Assembly (NCBI GenBank): GCA_001898485.1
Contig: MKTY01000020.1
Span: 868,001-932,000 of the forward strand
Direction of reading: 5' to 3'
Source of the DNA: Sphingobacteriales bacterium 46-32
Lineage (GTDB): Bacteria; Bacteroidota; Bacteroidia; Chitinophagales; Chitinophagaceae
DNA length: 64,000 nt
Below are positions 36,501-43,871 of this stretch, in pieces; position 1 is the stretch's first letter; each line of letters starts with the position of its first letter. The position numbers and the translations under genes were made by a program. The notes beneath the pieces were generated by a model. It was not told where the DNA came from and searched no databases. It saw only the letters and a program-made list of their open reading frames with translations.

Positions 36501-36701
36501 AACCAAAATAGAATCACCAGATCTCGTTTCCTTCAATGTGAAATCTCCATGTACATTTGTATGCACCTGCACTCGTGTACGTAATAGTTCAATAGTGGCG
36601 CCAGCCACCGGTTTTTCTTCCTCATTAATAATTTTTCCCGATAGCTGGGCTGATGCCAGCCAGGGGAGCAGGGTTAAAAATAATAGCAGTCTTCTTTTCA
36701 T
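33540..36701 (-). CDS. SusC/RagA TonB-dependent transporter
   Basis: The frame extends to 36776 but the ATG at 36701 gives a signal peptide (KRRLLLFLTLLPWLASAQ) and is preferred. It has a carboxypeptidase-D-like domain (GKIINEEEKPVAGATIELL), a TonB-box region near EEVQVNTGYQ, a plug with the SusC motif IKARNGNPSATGLTIRGVSTF, and a 22-strand-type barrel to the end. No STN signalling domain is present. TonB-driven import of a nutrient oligomer with the SusD next door is expected. Upstream lies a TlpA pair on the same strand. Confidence 0.9.
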   Translation of the reverse strand: MKRRLLLFLTLLPWLASAQLSGKIINEEEKPVAGATIELLRTRVQVHTNVHGDFTLKETRSGDSILVTAVGYVPLRLPVQMITGWIIRLSIQVQELEEVQVNTGYQRLPRERATGSFAFVDSALYNQQVGTEALGRLAYITNGMANNTAAIKARNGNPSATGLTIRGVSTFSASIADPLIVVDNFPYAGDLKNINPNDIESITVLKDAPAASIWGVKSANGVIVITTKKGKYEQPLRVSFSNNITITPPPDLFSQPIIGTSDIIDLEKFLFSQNYKLADTLNPTFPAFSDVYEILLLQRRGAITAAEAEQRIDVLRQRDIRKQYEKYIYSNAVNQQYAISLQGGTRQANWRLSVGHDRTRDIFSAPYNRTTVQSQSAWKLFKGFELTTGIDYVESRSSNGKSVVSPQLSPYTQFADEQGNPVALYLKYRKTFVDTLGGGRMLDWAYYPLTDYKHINQKNAGSNINLNLGFNYKLKSYLTIDVRARYQQQANEASRLAGIESFEVRDQVNYYTQINRTTGLVKYGVPMGDILLKSASVEKAQDIRGQIQFNQTWGIHQLTAMLGGQLSETKRSSNQFQVYGYNPDIMTYTPVDYVNFITDMFGGSGILQDATEFQKTNNRTVSAYGNLAYTLLGRYTLSASARRDASNLFGLRTNDRWNPLWSAGVKWDISKEPFYKLDQLNMLRMRLTYGAMGNVDPSKVAVSTFTYSSSLNSYLREPYSSLTNAYNPLLRWEETRMLNMAVDFGLFNNRITGSVERYRKYTRDVYDNLPFDPTTGLGMVAIVVQNAAELKSTGWDLQLNTINTNGAINWRTDIIVNNNSNSIKKRYVTNTAANVANGAYIQGQSIYSYFAYAWGGLDPLTGDPQGYVNKELSKNYTAMFRPDYPIDDLKYLGVYVPTWTGSMGNTIAYKGFSLSFRMIYKLGYYFNRGSISYTDLISKKSGHADYYERWQKPGDELHTQVPSFVYPGVANRDRFYLLSEEMATRGDHLRLQYINLSYDWPVRAERTIKSLQLYCNVNNVGLLWKANKYGLDPENYKQPAPARNYSFGLRASL

Positions 36702-37035
36702 AACATAGTTTTGGTAAGGTTTAGTAAAATGATATTTCAGAACATCGTAAACACCTGATATCACTCTTATTCGCATAAGCGTTCTCGTGTGCTGTTAATA
36801 GTTAAACAGCGTGTCGATATTCTGCCGCCTGATTGAAATGGAAGAGCCTTGGTTGTGCCTGGAGTTTTGCCTGATATAGTATAACTTTTATCCAGAAGGT
36901 TCTCTTGTACAGATCACTATCGATTAATCCGAAAAATGATCGTAAAAGGAGAGAAGCAGGTCTCATATCGCTCTCATATACACATCAAATAAGGGGTATT
37001 AAATAGAATTAAAGCAAGAATGACGATAAACCGAC
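36702..37035. other. Gene-free stretch upstream of susC
   Basis: These 334 bp lie between the broken TlpA-like gene and susC, and presumably contain the susC promoter. No repeat, hairpin or gene was recognised. Confidence 0.5.
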
Positions 37036-37536
37036 TTATTGAAGGCCCATAAAAAATCTGATCCTGTCGGCAGTCAGTTCATCACTCTTAGTGATCTGCT
37101 ACAATACTCCTTTTCGTATCCATACATAGGTAGGAATAGTATTAAAAGAAAAATAATGACTAAACGTCGTATCGTTTACAATATGATGTAGCCGGTCCAT
37201 CCATGGCGCAGAATCTCTTCCATTATTGTAAAACTTCTCTATCTTATGACGAGGGGTATTTGTGACCAAAAACACCTGCAAACCCGGATATGCCTGCTGT
37301 AGCGAATCCAACTTAGGCAGGTTTCTGACACAGGGCAAACAGGAAGGACGCCAGAAATCGAATATCACAAACTCATTGCGCAGGTCGGAAAAATTGCCGG
37401 TTGGCTGACTATAATTAAAATATTCAAACGGCGTATCGGGTATACTGTCGCCAATTGCCAGTGGCTGCGTCTTTAGCTGGGCCCGGGATAATTGAATGAG
37501 GCATAATAATGCCAGTATGCAAAAAAAACTCTTCAT
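37036..37536 (-). pseudogene. TlpA-like redoxin, interrupted by a stop codon
   Basis: The intact reading would be 166 residues: signal peptide, then a thioredoxin-like domain with FDFWRPSCLPCVRN (CxxC redox site). A TAG at 37099-37101 stops it after KGVL. The next codons continue in frame (QITKSDELTADRIRFFMGLQ) to a TAA at 37036-37038 and align with the end of the neighbouring intact copy, which has Trp (TGG) at the stop position. A single G-to-A change would explain this. The truncated 145-residue product keeps the CxxC but loses the last helix. It may be unstable or partly functional. Confidence 0.75.
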
Positions 37537-37598
37537 ACAGTGTTTGTTACTGTCTATAAATGTTTGTTGAAAAACCGAAGTCGCTTCAGTAAACTGAT

Positions 37599-38096
37599 TT
37601 ATTCGAAAGCCATAAATGCCCTGACCCTGTCGGCTATCAATTCATCTCCCCTGGTTACACGCCATAACACTCCTTTTCGTATCCATACATACGTGGGTAT
37701 GGTTTTAATAGAAAAATAAACCCCGAACTTATTATCATTTACAATATGGCACAGTCGGTTTAGCCAGGGTAGCGAGTCTCTTTTTCTGTTATAAAACTTT
37801 TCTACATCGCTTCGGGTCGCATTAACCAGAAATAAGCGCAAGTTTGGAAATTCCTGTTGTAATGAATCCAGTTTGGGTAAAACTCTGACACAGGGCAAAC
37901 AGGCCGGCCCCCAGAAATCGAATATCACAAACTCATCACGCAAATCGGAGAAGTTACCAGCAGGTCGACTGTAATTAAAGTATTCAAGCGGTGTATCCGG
38001 TATACTGTCACCAATAGCGAGTGGCTGAATCGTTGGCTGAGCATCAGAGGTCTGAATCAGGCATACCATTGCCATTAAGCAAAAAGCTTTTTTCAT
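37599..38096 (-). CDS. TlpA-like exported redoxin
   Basis: The frame is open to 38213, but the ATG at 38096 gives a proper signal peptide (MKKAFCLMAMVCLIQTSDAQ) and is preferred, for a 165-residue product. The thioredoxin-like domain has FDFWGPACLPCVRV with CxxC and the cis-Pro segment TIPTYVWIRKGVL. TlpA-like proteins reduce or exchange disulphides in the periplasm. It is a close paralogue of the broken gene 63 bp downstream and leads the series tlpA-like, broken tlpA-like, susC, susD. This combination is common in Bacteroidota, but its purpose is unclear. Confidence 0.85.
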   Translation of the reverse strand: MKKAFCLMAMVCLIQTSDAQPTIQPLAIGDSIPDTPLEYFNYSRPAGNFSDLRDEFVIFDFWGPACLPCVRVLPKLDSLQQEFPNLRLFLVNATRSDVEKFYNRKRDSLPWLNRLCHIVNDNKFGVYFSIKTIPTYVWIRKGVLWRVTRGDELIADRVRAFMAFE

Positions 38097-38534
38097 GCAG
38101 TTCTTTAAGAAGATTAATAAAAACGTTGAAGAGACAAAAAGCACTGCTTTACACAGGCCCCTTCGGCTTGCTGGCAAAATGAGTGAGCAACAAATGCAAA
38201 CCCCGGTGAACAAAATGAATTTTCATATATAGCAGTTTAACCTCACAGGCCTATACCTATGATCTTAATAATATTATCTAAATGACTGCCCAATAACATA
38301 ACTATTCCATATCCGCAGTGCCAATCTGTTGTTGTAAATAATAGACTGCTAATATACCAGTGACGTATAGCTGCAAACTCTAAAAAGACCGTATTCTGTA
38401 TAAAGCCTTTACTGCCCCTGAAAAACGCCATATTCGGGAAAGAATTTGGTCGAAAAAGACCACGGCATAAACCTACTAACTTAGAAAATGTCGTCATCTT
38501 TTATCCAATACCCCGTTCCCTGCATAACGGAAAT
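38097..38534. other. Gene-free divergent stretch
   Basis: This 438-bp spacer separates the minus-strand TlpA-like gene from the plus-strand nucleotidyltransferase pair. A weak 84-codon minus-strand frame at 38243-38497 is not supported. No repeat or operator was recognised. Confidence 0.5.
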
Positions 38535-39326
38535 ATGTTGACCGGGTTAACTATCTTGCAAGCGATGCAAGAACTGATTCAACAAAAACTGGAAGAGATC
38601 GGCCGCCAGAAGCTCACCCTGCTCTATGCCTGCGAATCAGGCAGCCGCGGCTGGCAATTTCCTTCACCAGACAGCGATTACGATGTACGCTTCATATTTG
38701 TGCGCCCGCTGGAATATTACCTGACGGTAAATGAACTGTCCGAAGACCTCCAGTTTCCCATTGCAGATGAACTGGATATCTATGGTTGGGACCTCCGAAA
38801 AGTGCTGCGGTTGATGGCTAAGTCAAATACCACTCCCTTTGAATGGCTGCAGTCGCCAATCGTTTACAAAGCTCAGCCAGGATTCAGAGAAGATCTCTGG
38901 AATCTAAGCCAACACTACTTCTCGCAACGATCTCACCTGTTCCACTACCTGGGCGTAGCCACATCGGCTATGGCTTCCTTCAATGACAACGGACAAATCG
39001 GTATCAAAAAACTGTTTTATATCCTTCGCCCATTACTGGCAGCCAGCTGGTGCTTTCACAAAAAAACAATTGCTCCTATGACCATTGGCCCCCTGATGCA
39101 GCAACTGCCACCAGACCTCCAAAATGAGCTGGCCGCCCTCATCGACCAGAAGACCCGCACGCCAGAGCATCAACTGGTGTCTTTGAGCCCGTTGCTCAGC
39201 AATTATATTCACTCTACATACGAAGACTTACGCTCCCGGTCGGCTGAAACTGAAAAAGCTGAAGCAGATATAAGCCCGCTTAATGAATTCTTTCGTCAAC
39301 ATGTTCGCCGCTATGAACATTCATGA
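38535..39326 (+). CDS. RlaP-like nucleotidyltransferase 1
   Basis: The 263-residue protein has a polymerase-beta-type nucleotidyltransferase core: the GSR motif in CESGSRGWQF (36-38) and the metal-binding acidic pair in PDSDYDVRFIF (46-50). The downstream helical part (EYYLTVNELSED onward, FEWLQSPIVY) fits the RlaP/COG3541 family linked to RNA repair. A second member overlaps it by 14 bp, so both are made together. An ATG at 38565 could be the true start. Substrate is unknown; it may add nucleotides to RNA ends. rtcB and its WYL regulator lie about 8 kb away, past a SusC/SusD locus. Confidence 0.75.
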   Translation: MLTGLTILQAMQELIQQKLEEIGRQKLTLLYACESGSRGWQFPSPDSDYDVRFIFVRPLEYYLTVNELSEDLQFPIADELDIYGWDLRKVLRLMAKSNTTPFEWLQSPIVYKAQPGFREDLWNLSQHYFSQRSHLFHYLGVATSAMASFNDNGQIGIKKLFYILRPLLAASWCFHKKTIAPMTIGPLMQQLPPDLQNELAALIDQKTRTPEHQLVSLSPLLSNYIHSTYEDLRSRSAETEKAEADISPLNEFFRQHVRRYEHS

Positions 39327-40374
39327 CATTAAATCAAATGGGCTGCTTTTGCTGGAATGTATCAGTGGCAGCCGCGCTTATGGGTTGGATACCGCTCAAT
39401 CCGATACCGATATCAAAGGAGTCTTTTATCTGCCACGCTCCATTTATTACGGCATTGAATATATACCCCAGATAAGTAATGAAACAAATGATGAGGTATA
39501 CTATGAACTTGGACGGTTCACAGATCTTTTATTAAAAAACAATCCTAACCTTCTGGAGCTGCTGGCCACCCCGGCAGACTGTATCCTTTATCGTCATCCA
39601 TTGCTTGATGAGCTTCCATTACAACTGTTTCTGTCGCGAAAATGCAAGGACAGTTTTGCCGGTTATGCCCTCGCACAAATCCGGAAGGCACAGGGGCTCA
39701 ATAAAAAAATTAATCATCCACAGCCAACAGAGCGTAAAAGCCTGCTCCAGTTTTGTTATATCCTGCACGACAACAGCTCCATACCTCTTACAGACTGGCT
39801 CTTACAGCAAGGCATTCAACAGGAGCAATGCGGGCTGTCGGCCATCGCTCACGCCAAAGGTATATACGCTCTTTATGTGGCCGATAACAACGAAACCTGG
39901 TGCCAGGGTATCATCAGCAGCACAGAAGCCAGTGAAGTATCTGTCTCCAGCATTCCAAAAAACCTGCCCGTGCGCGCCTATCTTTCTGTGAATGCAGATG
40001 GTTATTCCATACACTGCCGGGAGCATAAAGAATATTGGGACTGGGTAAAAAAACGAAACGAAGTACGCTATAGCAACAATATGAATCATGGCAAAAGCTA
40101 TGACGCCAAAAACATGATGCATACAATCCGGCTGCTACAAGTGGGCAGAGAAATCGTTCAAACGGGACAGTTGCATGTACGCCGATCCAACCCCGCCGAA
40201 CTGCTTTCGATAAAAAACGGAGAGTGGGAATATCAGCAACTGCTGGATTATGCCGAAAGACTAATGCAGGATATTGAACTCGCCTATCCCGATAGTCCAC
40301 TACCCGAAGAGCCTGACCAGGCGGTGGTGCTGCAAAAACTGATCAGCATACGCGAGCAGCTCTACTGCCAGTAA
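39313..40374 (+). CDS. RlaP-like nucleotidyltransferase 2
   Basis: The frame begins at 39283, but the ATG at 39313 overlaps the preceding gene by 14 bp and begins the conserved part. The 353-residue protein has ISGSRAYGL (GSR at 19-21) and SDTDIKGVF (acidic pair at 31 and 33), with the helical LLLKNNPNLLELLATP segment. A later DAKNMMHTIRLL is also typical of the family. It is a distant relative of the first protein, not a recent copy. The tandem arrangement suggests two subunits or two substrates. The role in RNA end modification is inferred from the family. Confidence 0.75.
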   Translation: MNIHDIKSNGLLLLECISGSRAYGLDTAQSDTDIKGVFYLPRSIYYGIEYIPQISNETNDEVYYELGRFTDLLLKNNPNLLELLATPADCILYRHPLLDELPLQLFLSRKCKDSFAGYALAQIRKAQGLNKKINHPQPTERKSLLQFCYILHDNSSIPLTDWLLQQGIQQEQCGLSAIAHAKGIYALYVADNNETWCQGIISSTEASEVSVSSIPKNLPVRAYLSVNADGYSIHCREHKEYWDWVKKRNEVRYSNNMNHGKSYDAKNMMHTIRLLQVGREIVQTGQLHVRRSNPAELLSIKNGEWEYQQLLDYAERLMQDIELAYPDSPLPEEPDQAVVLQKLISIREQLYCQ

Positions 40375-40417
40375 CCGTGTCTATACCTAAACCGTTCCAT
40401 TTTACAGTCTTTCTGCA

Positions 40418-40909
40418 ATGAATACAAGAACAATAACCCTCCCTTTGTGTGTACTGCTGTGCCTGTTGACAGCCTGTGCAATGAAGACCGGCAAGAGTAC
40501 TTTTTTTAATGAAAAACAATCCGGCATTGCACGTGTTACCAAATCTAGCCAACTCAAAATAGCCAGTTTACCACCCTCGGTATCATCCGCAGTTTTTGAT
40601 TATTATACCCGTTACAAAGGCTTTCCGTTCAGCCTCGATGAAGCTATTATAATGCCGGAGGTGCGTAAAGATTTTGAGCTTTTTAAGCAGCAGGGGCTTG
40701 ACTGGACGCGCCTGTTATATCGCTCCGCAGATTCACTGGTCTTTGCATTTTCGTTTGATGTGCGCCGGTATGCCAGCTATATGGGACGAAGTGGTAACCC
40801 CTATCCTGGTTACTTTGAAGGTGCCTATATTTTTCTGGCCGATACTCAGTTCAGATTGGTTCGTATACAATTAGACAAATACAGTAAACTCGAAAAAAAG
40901 TACCGGTAG
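40418..40909 (+). CDS. Lipoprotein of unknown function
   Basis: I do not recognise this 163-residue lipoprotein. A signal with lipobox LTAC is followed by a mature part with mixed helices and strands and an aromatic-rich end (PYPGYFEGAYIFLAD). No catalytic motif is visible. It follows the nucleotidyltransferase pair by 43 bp on the same strand, but being exported it is unlikely to work with them. No terminator was recognised after it. Confidence 0.6.
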   Translation: MNTRTITLPLCVLLCLLTACAMKTGKSTFFNEKQSGIARVTKSSQLKIASLPPSVSSAVFDYYTRYKGFPFSLDEAIIMPEVRKDFELFKQQGLDWTRLLYRSADSLVFAFSFDVRRYASYMGRSGNPYPGYFEGAYIFLADTQFRLVRIQLDKYSKLEKKYR

Positions 40910-41052
40910 AATAATAGTAACATTGTTGTCTGTCGCGATTTGTCGCACATTTATCTAGTTCTTTCAGTCAATTGTCAATGATTGCTGGTCACTCATCACA
41001 ACCGACCCGGGCTGTATCTTAAAGCTTTGTAATTTGTACTAATCTCCTTTTT

Positions 41053-41424
41053 ATGATACGAATTGAAGGCACACAACCAATACTGAGCGTGAGTGATATG
41101 AAACAAAGTCTTCACTTTTACTGCGATATTCTTGGCTTTAATGCTGCAGAATGGGGCTCAGAAAATTTTACCAGCGTTAATAAAGATGGTGGAGGTATTT
41201 ACCTGTGCAAAGGAGCACAGGGGCAACCCGGCACCTGGGTCTGGGTAGGATTTGATGGCGATATAAATATTTTTTATTCTTATCTGCTAAGCCATAACGT
41301 GACCGTCTTGCATCCTCCAGTTAATTATTCCTGGGCACAGGAGCTGCAGGTGGAGGACCCTGATGGGCATATCCTCCGATTTGGAAAAGAACCCGATGCT
41401 GCTCTGCCTTTCGCAGATCAATAG
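41053..41424 (+). CDS. VOC family (glyoxalase-like) protein
   Basis: The 123-residue single-domain protein has the vicinal-oxygen-chelate fold: PILSVSDMKQSLHFYCDILGF at the start, a GGGIYLCKG strand, and the C-terminal VEDPDGHILRFG with the metal-type Glu/His positions. Members include glyoxalase I, dioxygenases and bleomycin-type resistance proteins; the short length suits a dimeric binding or resistance protein. No partner gene points to the substrate. It stands alone upstream of the sigma factor gene. Confidence 0.85.
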   Translation: MIRIEGTQPILSVSDMKQSLHFYCDILGFNAAEWGSENFTSVNKDGGGIYLCKGAQGQPGTWVWVGFDGDINIFYSYLLSHNVTVLHPPVNYSWAQELQVEDPDGHILRFGKEPDAALPFADQ

Positions 41425-41619
41425 CTGATTCAAATAAAACAGGCCGGCTGTAGTCGCATTCAACCATAATATTTTGCCCTGCTTTTTTTATTTTACATAT
41501 ACTCATTTTCCGGCACACTCCCCGCTTTTACCGGATGCTGAGACGCCTGCAGTCATTTGCAGGATCAGCTGATTTATGTTCCTTATTCATCACAGCATTT
41601 GCTGCCTAAACTGCTGCTT

Positions 41620-42177
41620 ATGCATGGAGTGTATGCCGATCATAACCTTTTTGCTGCATTAATAACTATCGGAGAACCGGCTTTCCGAAAGCTGTGTGAT
41701 CACTATTATGCCCCGTTATTTTCACTTTGTCTGCTTAAACTTCGTCAAAATGAAGCAGCTCAGGAACTGGTAATGGATTGTCTGCTGCTGCTCTGGAACC
41801 AACGCGAACAGGTGGCTCAGCTGGAGCAACCGGAACAGTGGTTGTTTCAGACCGCACATAAGCTGGCGGCTGCAGCACGCCGGCGTTTATCCCAAAAAAG
41901 GGAAAGCTATCCACTACAGCAGGATCCAGTCCTACCTGCAGAAGCTGCTTTTCTGCGTAAACTGGAACATCGGGATGTCCGGCTGCTTTTTGACCAGGCG
42001 CTGGCCCGGCTTACACCGCAGCAACAGGCTATACTACAACTCACGCTGCAGGGCGTAAACCGTAAGATGATTGCCGCACAATTGAGTATTTCAGAAAAAA
42101 CGGTCCGAAATCATATTACCAGTTCGTTCCGCAGGTTGAGGTGGCTATTATGGGAAATGTACCAGAGCGAAAGGTAG
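41620..42177 (+). CDS. ECF-type sigma factor
   Basis: An open frame runs from 41557 (TTG), but the ATG at 41620 places the conserved region 2 (FAALITIGEPAFRKLCDHYYAPLF) at the usual distance and is preferred (185 residues). Region 4 (LTPQQQAILQLTLQGVNRKMIAAQLSISEKTVRNHI, split here for length) carries the DNA-binding helix pair. ECF sigma factors start transcription of surface-uptake and stress genes. No anti-sigma (FecR-like) gene is adjacent. It converges on the second SusC/SusD locus. Its stop codon lies in an inverted repeat arm. Confidence 0.8.
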   Translation: MHGVYADHNLFAALITIGEPAFRKLCDHYYAPLFSLCLLKLRQNEAAQELVMDCLLLLWNQREQVAQLEQPEQWLFQTAHKLAAAARRRLSQKRESYPLQQDPVLPAEAAFLRKLEHRDVRLLFDQALARLTPQQQAILQLTLQGVNRKMIAAQLSISEKTVRNHITSSFRRLRWLLWEMYQSER

Positions 42178-42237
42178 AGGGTGGAGGGTAGAAGGAAAAA
42201 CGTTTACGCTTAACCTTTTACCCTCCACCTTCTACCT
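42172..42237. repeat. Stop-codon-anchored inverted repeat after sigma gene
   Basis: AGGTAGAGGGTGGAGGGTAG from 42172, containing the TAG stop of the sigma gene, pairs with 42215-42237 (two mismatches in 23). The wording GGGTA/TACCC recurs in other intergenic repeats. Confidence 0.7.
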
Positions 42238-42241
42238 AAAT

Positions 42242-42269
42242 AAAAAAGGCCGGTATAGACATACCAGCC
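42242..42269 (-). terminator. Intrinsic terminator for the second susCD operon
   Basis: On the minus strand GGCTGGTAT pairs with ATACCGGCC around GTCT, followed by six T. It lies about 100 bp after the susD stop codon. Confidence 0.75.
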
Positions 42270-42371
42270 GTAGTGAACGCTTTTGTATTCGCATTATTGA
42301 CCGTTCACATGAGAATTAAATCCAGGTTTTATACCATCACCTATAAATATTTATTTTAAACAGATAAAGGT

Positions 42372-43853
42372 TTATTTATCCCACCACATACGCGTGGCCA
42401 GTTCGTCGGGCCCCTGTGCAGTAACGACGGCTTTGTAGTTATCGCCATTCAGATCTTTTTCTGTAGTAGGATAACACTGGCGGCGTGGTATCTGACCATC
42501 TGCGCTAAGCGGGTCTGCGGCGGGTTGTAGTACGGGGTAACCTGTGCGGCGCCATTCGGCCCATGCTTCAAAACCATTATTCATGTAAAAATTGATCCAT
42601 TTCTGCGATTGAATGCGATCCAGCTTTTCATTAAAGCTTAAAGCATTTACCGCAGGTAATGCGTTTTGCGGCAACGCCAGGTATGTTAATTTATCCGTTT
42701 CTGTAATCGTCACAACAGGGCTGCGTGATACAGAAGCCCATTGATCCATTGAGGCCCGTACACCTTTATCATACCATGCAGCTACTTCTGCATCGCCGCC
42801 AGGTATCCAGCCACGGAGTGCGGCTTCTGCCATTGTAAAACAAATCTGTGCATAGGTTGTGATCTGCAACGGCGCATTTTGGGCATAAATACTGGGAGCA
42901 AAGAGACTGAAGTCGCTGGTAGTATAGCTGTCATTTTTGCCATAAGGAATACCTACATATGTACCGGTATTGGAAGCCTTGCTGGCAAATATCGGCAGAC
43001 GCGGATCATTGCGGCTGACCAGGAAATTCATTACTGTTTCCGAAACGCCATAGTCTCTCCGGCCCTGACGGATGTAGTTAGTATACCATGGGTTTTCAAA
43101 ATTGCTGTTGGTCAGGTATTTGAAAATTGCATTGCCTGCATTGCTGCTGATTAAGCCGGCAGTTACTGCTTCGTTAAATGCTGTTTTAGCAATCGCTGCA
43201 TCCTCGGTATCGGCCATACGCAGCGCTACTATTGCCCGAAGTGAATTGCCCCAGGCTTTCCATGCGGCTGCATTGCCGTCAAAAAGAGGATCATTGGGCA
43301 GACCGGCGGTGATTTGGGCACTGGCCTCTTTCAACTCTTTCAGCAGGTCATTATACACATCGCGCTGCTTGTCAAATTTTGGCTTTACATTTTCCACTCC
43401 CTTCAGAGATTCGCTGTAAGGTATATCTCCCCAACGGTCTGTAATATGCAGCATTAAAAATGCCTTTAAAATACGGGCCGGGCCGAGCTGATTGGGATTC
43501 GTTCCATTTTCCACTACTACCTTGGTTTCCTTTGTCTCCGGATCAGTATTAAGATCTATCACGGTCTGAAGATCCATGAGAGGGCCGGCATAAATAGGAT
43601 CATAAGTATATATCTTATTAAAATATCGGGACTCTTCGTTGTATTCAAATTCCGATGCAAACTGTACATACAGATTGCCGGAGGCAGCCTGGATGCCTGG
43701 AATATTCACAACGGCATTGCCAAACAGGTAGCGTGTGCTGGGACTTGAAGGGCCATTGGGGCTGATATTGAGATCGCCAAAATCTTTCTGGCAACCGGTG
43801 CTGCCGGCAAATGCCGATAGCAGTAGTATGTAGTTGAAGAATTTTCTTTTCAT
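42372..43853 (-). CDS. SusD/RagB nutrient-binding lipoprotein (SusD_2 type)
   Basis: The 493-residue protein has a lipoprotein signal ending STGC and the SusD_2-type pattern: FGDLNISPNGPSSPS after the cysteine, helices with RILKAFLMLHITDRWGDIPY, AWKAWGNSLRAIVALRMAD, and a C-terminal YMNNGFEAWAEWRRTGYP. It binds its nutrient on the cell surface with the SusC encoded 18 bp upstream on the same strand. The subclass differs from the first SusD in the window. Substrate is unknown; no carbohydrate-active enzyme is linked. Confidence 0.9.
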   Translation of the reverse strand: MKRKFFNYILLLSAFAGSTGCQKDFGDLNISPNGPSSPSTRYLFGNAVVNIPGIQAASGNLYVQFASEFEYNEESRYFNKIYTYDPIYAGPLMDLQTVIDLNTDPETKETKVVVENGTNPNQLGPARILKAFLMLHITDRWGDIPYSESLKGVENVKPKFDKQRDVYNDLLKELKEASAQITAGLPNDPLFDGNAAAWKAWGNSLRAIVALRMADTEDAAIAKTAFNEAVTAGLISSNAGNAIFKYLTNSNFENPWYTNYIRQGRRDYGVSETVMNFLVSRNDPRLPIFASKASNTGTYVGIPYGKNDSYTTSDFSLFAPSIYAQNAPLQITTYAQICFTMAEAALRGWIPGGDAEVAAWYDKGVRASMDQWASVSRSPVVTITETDKLTYLALPQNALPAVNALSFNEKLDRIQSQKWINFYMNNGFEAWAEWRRTGYPVLQPAADPLSADGQIPRRQCYPTTEKDLNGDNYKAVVTAQGPDELATRMWWDK

Positions 43854-43871
43854 ATCAAATGAGTTGTAAGC

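Noticed and set aside
38243-38497. 84-codon minus-strand frame in the gap before the nucleotidyltransferases
   Set aside because: No signal, motif or operon context; composition fits non-coding DNA.
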